A stretch of DNA of 64,000 nucleotides. It comes from Poindextera sp035604135. Its GTDB lineage: Bacteria > Pseudomonadota > Alphaproteobacteria > Caulobacterales > Caulobacteraceae. The position numbers and the translations under genes are program-made. Positions within the stretch are counted from its first letter, which is position 1. Each line of letters opens with the position of its first letter. Positions 1-7,462 of the stretch are shown in pieces. The stretch spans positions 1-64,000 of the forward strand of contig DATNJB010000085.1 in NCBI GenBank assembly GCA_035604135.1. Reading direction: 5' to 3'. The notes under the pieces were generated by a model. The model saw only the letters and a program-made list of their open reading frames with translations, was not told the origin of the DNA and ran no database searches.

Positions 1-31
1 ATGATTTCCTCCGGTTCTACGGAGGCGTGCT

Positions 32-853
32 TTGACCTCGACGACAACCCAAAATCTTGCTCCCAATTTCTCGTCTCGCGGCGCGTTCAGGGCCCCCGGA
101 GACGACGGTCCCGCATTCTTGGCGTTCGGCGGCGCGATTCCCTATGAACACTTTGTCCAGTCACGCCAGCCCACCAGGCTCGAGGCTCTCCGGTGGGTGC
201 CGGATCTTCGCATCGTGACTATGACGCCGGCCGTCGGCGCGTTCGTCGCGATTGTTGGCCGTGATTTGCTTGAGCACGCTCAGCTGACGGCACTCGATTG
301 GGAACAAACCGGTGGTGTCGCCAATCTCACCTGCATCGTGCTGAGACAGCCTGGGCACGGCGCCAGACCGACTTCCCGGGATGCCGATCCGGTCGATCCA
401 GCTCCAACTCCCCTCGACGCGCTCGAGCGCATTCGGGCGCGCTCAGGACTGACGTTGGAGCAAATTGCTCCACTCGCTGGGGTAAGTCGGCGCAGCGTGC
501 AAAAGTGGCGGGCGGGAGAGCCGATCAGCGGCCGCAAGGCCGCTCGCCTTAGAGCAGTCGCGGATTTCCTCGAGATGCTCGGCGCGACAGAACCAAGAGA
601 TATCCAGACACTCTTGTTCGCTCACAAGCCCCACGAGATCAGCCTATACGATCTCCTCAGAGAAGGCCGATTTGAATCGGCGATCGCTCAGGTCACAGGT
701 GCGAGGCATTCTGTCTCCGAGGCCGAGCTGAAGGAAATCGCCACTTCGCCGACGTCGCCCGTCACGCGGATGGATCTGCGCGAGGCCGGCGTTTCCGCCC
801 CCGCGGGATCATTGCGCGCCAACCGCACCCGGCGAGTGAAGGCCCCGGGATGA
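32..853 (+). CDS. XRE-type helix-turn-helix protein
   Basis: A 273-residue protein with a Cro/XRE-type helix-turn-helix at about residues 129-165; the stretch LEQIAPLAGVSRRSVQKWR has the usual G-V-S-x-x-S-V-x-K-W recognition helix. The N-terminal 120 residues (a GGAIPYEHF stretch and a hydrophobic patch around residues 60-90) match nothing I can name. The start is TTG at 32: an in-frame stop lies at positions 2-4, and a GGAGG ribosome-binding site sits at 21-25, six bases upstream. Four bases after its stop a second reading frame begins and is cut short, so this looks like the first gene of a two-gene unit whose second member is broken. The role may be regulatory or antitoxin-like; the sequence does not decide. 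Confidence 0.7.
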   Translation: MTSTTTQNLAPNFSSRGAFRAPGDDGPAFLAFGGAIPYEHFVQSRQPTRLEALRWVPDLRIVTMTPAVGAFVAIVGRDLLEHAQLTALDWEQTGGVANLTCIVLRQPGHGARPTSRDADPVDPAPTPLDALERIRARSGLTLEQIAPLAGVSRRSVQKWRAGEPISGRKAARLRAVADFLEMLGATEPRDIQTLLFAHKPHEISLYDLLREGRFESAIAQVTGARHSVSEAELKEIATSPTSPVTRMDLREAGVSAPAGSLRANRTRRVKAPG

Positions 854-857
854 GCGG

Positions 858-1097
858 ATGGAGACGGAACCATCCGATTCACTCGCGGCGAGTCTTCTTG
901 AGTGGCGCCAAGGCGATGTGATCCTTGGGGCGCTAGTCCCATTCATTCACTTCGCCGACGCCGCGACGCCTCTTACCGAGGAAACTCGCGCGGCAGTGGG
1001 CGACAACGCTGCGAGCGGCGAGGCGGCCGAGGTCTGGCCTGCGTCCTGGCTGTCGCTTGGGACACGCAGTTCTCGCCGGGCGACGTGCGCAAGCTGA
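858..1097 (+). pseudogene. truncated partner gene of the XRE protein
   Basis: An ATG at 858, four bases after the stop of the XRE gene, opens a frame whose first 40 or so residues read like a real protein (SLLEWRQGDVILGALVPF, FADAATPL). After about residue 48 the reading becomes Ser/Arg-rich and low in information, and from about 1028 a different frame carries integrase-like sequence. The simplest reading is a gene coupled to the upstream regulator that was cut by insertion or deletion at roughly 1000-1030. I do not recognise the family; XRE plus short-partner pairs exist in many genomes, but no function can be assigned. Confidence 0.5.
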
Positions 1098-1555
1098 CGC
1101 CAGCGAACATGACCTATCAGCAGGGGCGCCTGATCTTTGCCGTAAAGCGGACAAAGACCGGTCAACCTGCGCTGGGCACGCTCTCCCGGCGGACGGAACG
1201 TCTCGTCGCGAGATACGTCGAGGCCCTGGGCGCCGCTCCGCTGGCCAACGCCCCTTTGTTCCGGAACCGGTCGGGCAACGCCTATTCCAAGGACACCCTG
1301 GGTGACGACTTCCGCGCGGTGCGCGCCGGCGTCCTGCCGGGAGACAACCGTCAGTTGCTCGACCTGCGGCGCTCGGGCGCGGTCGAGGCCTCGGCCGGTG
1401 GCGTCGACATGAATGCGCTGGCCGCCAAGATGGCCAACACGGTCAACCAGTCACGCGAGCTGCAGCAGACGTATCAGCCGGTCGATTTGACGTCAGTGAA
1501 GTCCGCCGACGCGGCCCGCCAGCGTGGCCGGAGGGCCATGCGGGAGAACAGCTAG
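1028..1555 (+). pseudogene. tyrosine recombinase/integrase C-terminal remnant
   Basis: From about 1028 this frame reads as the catalytic half of a phage-type tyrosine recombinase: AVAWDTQFSPGDVRKLTP (box I region), an FAVKRTKTGQPA strand typical of the K-beta hairpin, LLDLRRSGAVEASAGG (box II region) and a late tyrosine in QQTYQPVD. The N-terminal core-binding and arm-binding domains are absent, the box I Arg position appears replaced by Gln, and the box II His by Leu, so it should be inactive. It lies 74 bases from the 3' end of the tRNA-Asp gene, a common target for tyrosine integrases. Either a decayed integrase or one of the catalytically silent integrase-like proteins seen in alphaproteobacterial prophages; no other phage gene is present. 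Confidence 0.6.
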
Positions 1556-1629
1556 AGCACGAAAGTTGGAAGTCGCCGGCACGGCGAGTTGGAAGTGGAA
1601 AGGACAAATGGAACAAGTCATTGAAAATG

Positions 1630-1706
<77 letters not shown>

Positions 1707-1754
1707 ATCTGACGGCGATTGTCGCACGAACGCGGCCGCTCGCGCGAGGCGCGT

Positions 1755-1784
1755 GACATAGGTCGCGCCGCCTTTGGCTGTCAA
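1755..1784 (-). promoter_or_regulatory. candidate sigma-70 promoter of tRNA-Asp
   Basis: On the minus strand a perfect -35 box TTGACA occupies 1784-1779, followed after 18 nt by TATGTC (1760-1755) as a weak -10. It ends 48 nt upstream of the tRNA 5' end, leaving room for a processed leader. The -35 match is exact and the -10 matches only three positions, so the assignment rests mainly on the -35 and on placement. Confidence 0.45.
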
Positions 1785-1831
1785 CAATTTGGGCGCGCAG
1801 CTTCAGGCCCACGAATGCGCGCCCACCGCGT

Positions 1832-1860
1832 TTGAACCCCCGGCGCCCATGGTCTACAAC
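1832..1860 (+). promoter_or_regulatory. candidate promoter of the nuo operon
   Basis: TTGAAC at 1832-1837 and TACAAC at 1855-1860 are separated by exactly 17 nt, four of six matches to each sigma-70 box. A transcript starting near 1867 would have a leader of about 45 nt before nuoA. No stronger candidate is visible in the 205-nt gap between tRNA-Asp and nuoA. Confidence 0.4.
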
Positions 1861-1911
1861 CCCCGCCGACTCTCTCTAGAGAGATGGCGCCCGCTCCCCC
1901 GGACCCCTTGA

Positions 1912-2289
1912 ATGAACGCGTTCCTGCTCCAGTACCTGCCGATCGTGATCTTCATCGCCATCGCCGCGGTGCTGGGCTCGCTTTTCATCGTCGGATCGCT
2001 GGTGCTCGCGCCCTCGGCGCCGGACCCGGAGAAGAACTCCGCCTACGAGTGCGGCTTCAATGCCTTCGACGACGCTCGGATGAAGTTCGACGTCCGCTTC
2101 TACCTGGTCTCCATCCTCTTCATCATCTTCGACCTCGAGGTGGCGTTCCTCTTCCCCTGGGCCGTGGCGCTGATGAAGCTGCCGCACCAGACCGGGATCT
2201 TCGCCTTCTGGTCGATGATGGTCTTCCTGGGCGTGCTCACCGTCGGCTTCATCTACGAATGGAAGAAGGGGGCGCTGGAATGGGAGTAG
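1912..2289 (+). CDS. nuoA: NADH-quinone oxidoreductase subunit A
   Basis: Membrane subunit of Complex I, 125 residues with three transmembrane helices (about 8-30, 66-88, 95-117). The family motif is present: YECGFNAFDDAR at about residues 45-56, then FDVRFYLVSILFIIFDLEVAFLFPW. In Complex I this subunit helps anchor the peripheral arm near the quinone site. The ATG at 1912 gives the normal family length; a longer frame starting at 1884 belongs to a different phase and is a shadow. First gene of a tightly packed nuo operon; its stop overlaps the nuoB start. Confidence 0.97.
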   Translation: MNAFLLQYLPIVIFIAIAAVLGSLFIVGSLVLAPSAPDPEKNSAYECGFNAFDDARMKFDVRFYLVSILFIIFDLEVAFLFPWAVALMKLPHQTGIFAFWSMMVFLGVLTVGFIYEWKKGALEWE

Positions 2290-2801
2290 CCGACGCCCCC
2301 GCGCAGGCGGACCCCTTCTTCGACGGCGTTTCGAACCAGCTGGCCGACAAGGGCCTGGTCACCACCAGCCTGGATGACCTGATCACCTGGGCGCGGACCG
2401 GCTCGCTGATGCCGATGACGTTCGGGCTGGCCTGCTGCGCGGTCGAGATGATGCAGGCGCTGACGCCCCGCTACGACCTCGAGCGCTTCGGCTTCGCCGC
2501 GCGGGGATCCCCCCGGCAATCGGATGTGATGATCGTGGCCGGAACGCTGACCAACAAGATGGCGCCCGCCCTGCGCAAGGTCTACGACCAGATGCCGGAG
2601 CCCCGGTATGTGATCTCCATGGGCTCCTGCGCCAATGGCGGGGGCTACTATTATTTCAGCTATTCGGTGGTGCGCGGCTGCGACCGGGTGATCCCGGTCG
2701 ACATCTATGTCCCCGGCTGCCCGCCGACCGCCGAGGCGCTGGTCTACGGCGTGCTGCAACTACAGAAGAAGATCCGCCGCACGGGAACGATCGAGCGATG
2801 A
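2280..2801 (+). CDS. nuoB: NADH-quinone oxidoreductase subunit B
   Basis: Peripheral Complex I subunit of 173 residues carrying the terminal [4Fe-4S] cluster N2, which passes electrons to quinone. Ligand cysteines are visible as Cys52-Cys53 (LACCAVEMM), Cys117 (GSCANGG) and Cys147 (VPGCPPT). The ATG at 2280 overlaps the nuoA stop by ten bases; the same frame is open further upstream but that part has no NuoB similarity. The stop overlaps the nuoC start as ATGA. Confidence 0.97.
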   Translation: MGVADAPAQADPFFDGVSNQLADKGLVTTSLDDLITWARTGSLMPMTFGLACCAVEMMQALTPRYDLERFGFAARGSPRQSDVMIVAGTLTNKMAPALRKVYDQMPEPRYVISMGSCANGGGYYYFSYSVVRGCDRVIPVDIYVPGCPPTAEALVYGVLQLQKKIRRTGTIER

Positions 2802-3415
2802 GCTTCGCCGTCGCGGACGATGTGCTGGCGGACTTGGGCCAGCGGCTGGTCGCTGACAGCGCCGGCGCGCTCACCGAAGCCTCCGTCGCCTTCGGAGAGC
2901 TCACGCTGCACGCGGCCGCGCCGGGCATCGTCCAAGCCCTGACGCATCTGCGCGACAACGCGACGACGCCGTTCCAGCAGCTGCTCGACGTCACCGCCGT
3001 CGACCGCCCGGAGCGCGCGGCGCGTTTCGAAGTCGTCTACCACCTGCTCTCGATGACCAAGAACCGGCGGGTGCGGTTGAAGGCCGTGGTCGCCGAGAAC
3101 GAGGCGGTCCCGACGGCGACCGGCGTCTACCCGTGCGCCGACTGGTACGAGCGGGAGGTGTTCGACATGTTCGGCATCCCCTTCGACGGGCATCCGGACC
3201 TGCGCCGCATCCTCACCGACTACGGGTTCGAGGGGCACCCGTTGCGCAAGGATTTTCCGATGACCGGCTACCTCGAGGTCCGCTACGACGACGAGCAGAA
3301 GCGGGTGGTCTACGAGCCGGTGAAGATCAGCCAGTTCCGCGCCTTCGACTTCCTCTCCCCGTGGGAGGGCGCGACCTACGCGCTGCCGGGAGACGAGAAG
3401 GCGGAGCCGAAGTAG
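2798..3415 (+). CDS. nuoC: NADH-quinone oxidoreductase subunit C
   Basis: The 30 kDa peripheral-arm subunit of Complex I, 205 residues. The family signature is near the middle and C-terminus: YPCADWYEREVFDMFGIPF followed by HPDLRRILTDYGFEGHPLRK. It is a separate gene here, not fused to nuoD as in Escherichia coli, which is the usual alphaproteobacterial state. Starts in an ATGA overlap with nuoB; nuoD begins at the base after its stop. Confidence 0.97.
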   Translation: MSFAVADDVLADLGQRLVADSAGALTEASVAFGELTLHAAAPGIVQALTHLRDNATTPFQQLLDVTAVDRPERAARFEVVYHLLSMTKNRRVRLKAVVAENEAVPTATGVYPCADWYEREVFDMFGIPFDGHPDLRRILTDYGFEGHPLRKDFPMTGYLEVRYDDEQKRVVYEPVKISQFRAFDFLSPWEGATYALPGDEKAEPK

Positions 3416-4642
3416 ATGGCCGACGACGCCCATCCCGTTCCGCCGCCCTCGGACTCCGCGGCCACAGAAGGTCCGCGCAAGTTCTCGTTGAACTTTGGCC
3501 CGCAACATCCTGCAGCGCATGGTGTTTTGCGCATGGTTCTCGAGCTGGATGGTGAGGTGGTCGACCGCGTCGACCCGCACATCGGCCTGCTCCATCGCGG
3601 CACCGAGAAATTGATGGAGGCGCGCACCTACCTCCAGAACATCCCCTACTTCGACCGGCTCGACTACGTCTGCCCGATGAACCAGGAGCACGCCTTCTGC
3701 CTGGCCATCGAGAAGCTGCTCGGCGTCGAAATCCCCCGCCGCGGCTCGCTGATCCGGGTGCTCTATTCCGAGATCGGCCGCATCCTGAACCACCTCTTGA
3801 ACATCACCACCCAGGCGATGGACGTCGGCGCCTGGACGCTGCCGTTCTGGGGGTTCGAAGAGCGCGAGAAGCTGATGGTGTTCTACGAGCGCGCCTGCGG
3901 GGCCCGGCTGCACTCGAACTACTTCCGCCCGGGCGGCGTCCACCAGGACCTGCCGCCTGAGCTCGTCGACGACATCGAGACCTGGTGCGGGACCTTCCCG
4001 AAGGTGATCGACGACATCGAGGGCCTGATCACGGGCAACCGCATCTTCAAGCAGCGCAACGTCAACATTGGCCTGGTGACCAAAGAGGAAGCCTTCGCGG
4101 GGGGGTTCAGCGGCGTGATGCTGCGCGGCTCGGGCGTGCCCTGGGACCTTCGCCGCAACCAGCCCTACGAGTGCTACGACGAGCTTAAGTTCGAGATTCC
4201 GCTCGGCGTGAACGGCGACTGCTACGACCGCTACCTCTGCCGCATGGAGGAGATGCGCCAGTCGGTGGCGATCATGCGCCAGTGTATCGACCTCTTACGC
4301 CAGGCCGAGGGGCCGGTGATGGTCGAGGACAACAAGATCGTCCCGCCCCGCCGCGCCGAGATGAAGCGGTCGATGGAGGCGATGATCCACCACTTCAAGC
4401 TCTACACCGAGGGCTTCCGCACGCCGCCGGGCGAGGTCTACGCCTACGTCGAGGCGCCGAAGGGCGAGTTCGGCGTCTATCTGGTCTCCGACGGCACCAA
4501 CAAGCCCTACCGCTGCAAGATGCGCGCGCCGAGCTACCCGCACTTGGCGGCCATGGACTGGATGAACCGCGGCCACATGCTGGCCGACGTCGCCGCAGTC
4601 CTCGGCTCCCTCGACATCGTCTTCGGGGAGATCGACCGGTGA
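3416..4642 (+). CDS. nuoD: NADH-quinone oxidoreductase subunit D
   Basis: The 49 kDa subunit of Complex I (408 residues), which with NuoB forms the quinone-binding cavity. Family motifs include NFGPQHPAAHGVLR near residue 26, GLLHRGTEKLMEARTY near residue 60, NYFRPGGVHQDLP near residue 168 and the conserved C-terminal DIVFGEIDR. It begins directly after the nuoC stop, so translation is probably coupled. The N-terminal 20 residues are Pro/Asp-rich and poorly conserved. Confidence 0.97.
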   Translation: MADDAHPVPPPSDSAATEGPRKFSLNFGPQHPAAHGVLRMVLELDGEVVDRVDPHIGLLHRGTEKLMEARTYLQNIPYFDRLDYVCPMNQEHAFCLAIEKLLGVEIPRRGSLIRVLYSEIGRILNHLLNITTQAMDVGAWTLPFWGFEEREKLMVFYERACGARLHSNYFRPGGVHQDLPPELVDDIETWCGTFPKVIDDIEGLITGNRIFKQRNVNIGLVTKEEAFAGGFSGVMLRGSGVPWDLRRNQPYECYDELKFEIPLGVNGDCYDRYLCRMEEMRQSVAIMRQCIDLLRQAEGPVMVEDNKIVPPRRAEMKRSMEAMIHHFKLYTEGFRTPPGEVYAYVEAPKGEFGVYLVSDGTNKPYRCKMRAPSYPHLAAMDWMNRGHMLADVAAVLGSLDIVFGEIDR

Positions 4643-4709
4643 GGGGCGCATCAGTGTCCACGGCCTCGCAGGATCGGGGCGCCCTTCTCCCTCACGGAGG
4701 GCCTAGCCC

Positions 4710-5372
4710 ATGTCTGTAAGACGTCTCGCCAAGGAGCAGCCGGCGAGTTTCACTTTTCAGCCCGCCACGATGAAGGCGGCCAAGGAATGGATCGCGAAAT
4801 ACCCGCAAGGCCGCCAGCAGTCGGCGGTGATCCCGATCCTGTGGCTGGTGCAGAAGCAGGAGGGTTGGGTTTCCGAGCCGGCGATCCGCGCCGTCGGCGA
4901 GCTCCTCGAGATGCCGGCGATCCGCGTGTTCGAGGTCGCGACCTTCTACACCATGTTCGAGCTGGCCCCGGTCGGGACCACGGCCCTTATCCAGGTCTGC
5001 GGCACCACGCCCTGCATGCTGCGGGGCGCGAACGAGCTGATGGCCGTCTGCAGGAAGAAGCTCGGCGAGAAGGATCACGTCTCGGCCGACGGCAAGTTCA
5101 CCTGGGAGGAGGTCGAGTGCCTCGGCGCCTGCGTGAACGCGCCCATGGCCCAGATCAACGACTACTACTACGAGGACCTGACCCCCGAGACGCTGGCGCA
5201 GATCATCGACGACTTTGCCGCCGGCAAGAGCGCGAAGCCGGGCTCCTACGCCGGTCGCCACGCGGCGGAGCCGGCCGGCGGGGCGCAGACGCTCACCGAC
5301 CCCTCGCTCTACGACGGCTCGCTGGCCAAGCCGATCAAGACGCTGCCGAACGCGCCGGAGACGGCTTCGTGA
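4710..5372 (+). CDS. nuoE: NADH-quinone oxidoreductase subunit E
   Basis: The 24 kDa subunit of the NADH-oxidising module, 220 residues with a thioredoxin-like fold and one [2Fe-2S] cluster (N1a). Ligands are Cys97 and Cys102 (VCGTTPCML) and Cys137 and Cys141 (ECLGACVNAP). The C-terminal 45 residues are Ala/Gly/Pro-rich and extend past the conserved domain. A GGAGG lies 10 bases before the ATG. The 67-nt gap after nuoD is the first break in the overlapping chain. Its stop overlaps the GTG of the next small gene as GTGA. Confidence 0.97.
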   Translation: MSVRRLAKEQPASFTFQPATMKAAKEWIAKYPQGRQQSAVIPILWLVQKQEGWVSEPAIRAVGELLEMPAIRVFEVATFYTMFELAPVGTTALIQVCGTTPCMLRGANELMAVCRKKLGEKDHVSADGKFTWEEVECLGACVNAPMAQINDYYYEDLTPETLAQIIDDFAAGKSAKPGSYAGRHAAEPAGGAQTLTDPSLYDGSLAKPIKTLPNAPETAS

Positions 5373-5677
5373 CCGGCGACATCGAGACCTTCCGCGCCGC
5401 CTTGCGCGCCGCCGGCCAGCCCTGGAGCCGTCGCGGGATCGCCTTCGCCGGCGCCGGCATCGTCCTGCTGGCGCTGCTACAGGGCGTGCTCCTGGGCTTC
5501 GTCCGCCTGCCGCCGGCCATCGCCGCGTCGGCGCTGCCGCTAGGCGGGGTTTCACTCGTCCTGATCGCGGTGGGCTGGGTCTTCCTGATTGTCGCGGTGG
5601 TCAAGCGCCGGCGGTGGGCGAAGACCCATGACCTTTCGATGCCTTCGCTCAGCGATGCGGGCGAGGGGAGGGGCTGA
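5369..5677 (+). CDS. small two-helix membrane protein in nuo operon
   Basis: A 102-residue protein starting at GTG 5369 in a GTGA overlap with nuoE and ending in a TGATG overlap with nuoF, so it is translated as part of the operon. Two transmembrane helices are evident (about residues 23-43, IAFAGAGIVLLALLQGVLL, and 52-74, ending IAVGWVFLIVAVV), followed by a basic KRRRWAK stretch. It is not one of the 14 canonical Nuo subunits and I do not recognise a named family. Position suggests a Complex I assembly or accessory role, which is inference only. Confidence 0.75.
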   Translation: MTGDIETFRAALRAAGQPWSRRGIAFAGAGIVLLALLQGVLLGFVRLPPAIAASALPLGGVSLVLIAVGWVFLIVAVVKRRRWAKTHDLSMPSLSDAGEGRG

Positions 5678-7002
5678 TGGCGGGCATCCTCGAGGACAAG
5701 GACCGTATCTTCCTCAATCTCTACGGCTTGCAGGACTGGCGGCTGGAGGCGGCCAAGCGGCGCGGCGCGTGGAACGCCACGGTCGAGATGCTGCAGATGG
5801 ATCGCGGCTGGATCTGCGACCAGATGAACAACTCCGGCCTGCGCGGCCGCGGCGGCGCGGGCTTCGGAGCGGGGCTGAAGTGGACCTTCATGCCCAAGGT
5901 CGTCGATCCCGCGCGGCCGCACTACCTCCTGGTCAACGCCGATGAATCGGAGCCCGGCACCTGCAAGGACCGGGAGATCATGCGGCACGATCCGCACCTC
6001 TTCATCGAGGGTTGCCTGATCGCCAGCTACGCGATGCAGGCGCACACCTGTTACATCTACGTGCGCGGCGAGTACGTGCGCGAGCGCGAGGTGCTGCAGG
6101 CGGCGGTCGACGAGGCGCGCGCCGCCAAGCTGATCGGCCCGAACAACATCCACGGCTGGGATTTCGAGTGCCACATCGTCCACGGGGCGGGCGCCTACAT
6201 CTGCGGCGAAGAGACCGCGCTCCTGGAGAGCTTCGAGGGCAAGAAAGGCCAGCCGCGCCTCAAACCCCCGTTCCCCGCCGGCGCGGGCATCTACGGCTGT
6301 CCGACCACGGTCAACAACGTCGAGACCATCGCCGTGGTGGGGACGATCCTCAGGCGCGGGGCCGGTTGGTTCGCGGGCTTCGGGCGGCCCAACAACACCG
6401 GCACCAAGCTCATGTGCATCTCCGGCCACGTGAACACGCCGTGCAACGTTGAAGAGGTGATGTCGATCCCGCTCAAGCAGCTGATCGAGGTGCATGCAGG
6501 CGGGGTGCGCGGGGGCTGGGGGAACCTGAAGGCTGTGATCCCCGGCGGCTCGTCGGTGCGTATGATCCCCGCCCACGAGGCGGAAGAGGCCCTGATGGAC
6601 TTCGACAGCCTCCTGGCGCTGAAGTCGGGGCTAGGCACCGCGGCGGTGATCGTGATGGACAAGTCCACCGACCTCGTCCGCGCCGTTGCAAGACTTTCTT
6701 ACTTCTACAAGCACGAGAGCTGCGGCCAGTGCACGCCCTGCCGCGAGGGCACGGGCTGGATGTGGCGGGTCATGGAGCGGATGGCCTCCGGCGAGGCCGA
6801 ACCGTCCGAAATCGACACGCTGCTCGACGTGGCGAGCCAGGTCGAGGGCCACACCATCTGCGGGCTCGGCGACGCGGCGGCCTGGCCGATCCAGGGCCTG
6901 TTCCGCCACTTCCGCTCCGAGATCGAGGAGCGGATCAACGCCTACCGCTCCCGCCGCGCCAACGTACAGGGCGCGAGCTTCGCCACGGCGGCGGCGGAGT
7001 AG
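5677..7002 (+). CDS. nuoF: NADH-quinone oxidoreductase subunit F
   Basis: The 51 kDa NADH-binding subunit, 441 residues. It holds FMN (GLRGRGGAGFGAGLKW near residue 50 and the NADESEPGTCKDRE segment near residue 87) and [4Fe-4S] cluster N3, with ligands Cys349, Cys352 and Cys355 in ESCGQCTPCREG and Cys395 in HTICGLGDAA. It accepts hydride from NADH and passes electrons to NuoE/NuoG. The start overlaps the stop of the preceding small membrane gene (TGATG). Confidence 0.98.
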   Translation: MAGILEDKDRIFLNLYGLQDWRLEAAKRRGAWNATVEMLQMDRGWICDQMNNSGLRGRGGAGFGAGLKWTFMPKVVDPARPHYLLVNADESEPGTCKDREIMRHDPHLFIEGCLIASYAMQAHTCYIYVRGEYVREREVLQAAVDEARAAKLIGPNNIHGWDFECHIVHGAGAYICGEETALLESFEGKKGQPRLKPPFPAGAGIYGCPTTVNNVETIAVVGTILRRGAGWFAGFGRPNNTGTKLMCISGHVNTPCNVEEVMSIPLKQLIEVHAGGVRGGWGNLKAVIPGGSSVRMIPAHEAEEALMDFDSLLALKSGLGTAAVIVMDKSTDLVRAVARLSYFYKHESCGQCTPCREGTGWMWRVMERMASGEAEPSEIDTLLDVASQVEGHTICGLGDAAAWPIQGLFRHFRSEIEERINAYRSRRANVQGASFATAAAE

Positions 7003-7008
7003 CCCCAG

Positions 7009-7446
7009 ATGCGCGGCAAGGTCCTGGCCTACGACAACGTGAGCGGCTCCGGCCTGATCAGCGGCGAGGACGGGCAGCGGTACCGCTTCGCCCAGGCCGC
7101 GCTGCAGGGCGGCTACACCTCGGTCGCTCCGGGCATGGAGGTCGACTTCCAGGTCGAGAACGGGGCCGCGACGGGCGTTTTCGTCGTCGCGGGCGGCTGG
7201 GAGAAGAACCGCATCGTGGCGGCAGTGCTAGCCCTCTTCCTCGGCCACTGGGGCGTCCACAAGTTCTATCTGGGCAAGACCAACGCCGGCATCATCATGC
7301 TGCTCATGGGCACGGTCGGCTGGTTGCTGGTCATCCCGGCGCTCGCCAGCTGGGTGATCGCGATCATCGAGTTCATCATCTACCTGACCAAGTCGGACCA
7401 GCAGTTCTTCGAGGACTATGTGGTGGGAGACCGGACGTGGTTCTGA
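7009..7446 (+). CDS. cold-shock-like OB fold plus TM2-domain protein
   Basis: A 145-residue protein with two parts. Residues 1-60 (GKVLAYDNVSGSGLISGEDG, then RYRF) resemble the short cold-shock-like/OB domain often found at the N-terminus of TM2 proteins. Residues 65-145 form a TM2 domain: two helices around a short turn with ALFLGHWGVHKFYLGK near residue 74, and LASWVIAIIEFIIYL. It lies six bases after nuoF and 16 before nuoG, inside the operon but not a Complex I subunit. Function unknown; a membrane-anchored nucleic-acid-binding or assembly role is possible. Confidence 0.85.
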   Translation: MRGKVLAYDNVSGSGLISGEDGQRYRFAQAALQGGYTSVAPGMEVDFQVENGAATGVFVVAGGWEKNRIVAAVLALFLGHWGVHKFYLGKTNAGIIMLLMGTVGWLLVIPALASWVIAIIEFIIYLTKSDQQFFEDYVVGDRTWF

Positions 7447-7462
7447 GCGGGGCGCGCGCCTA

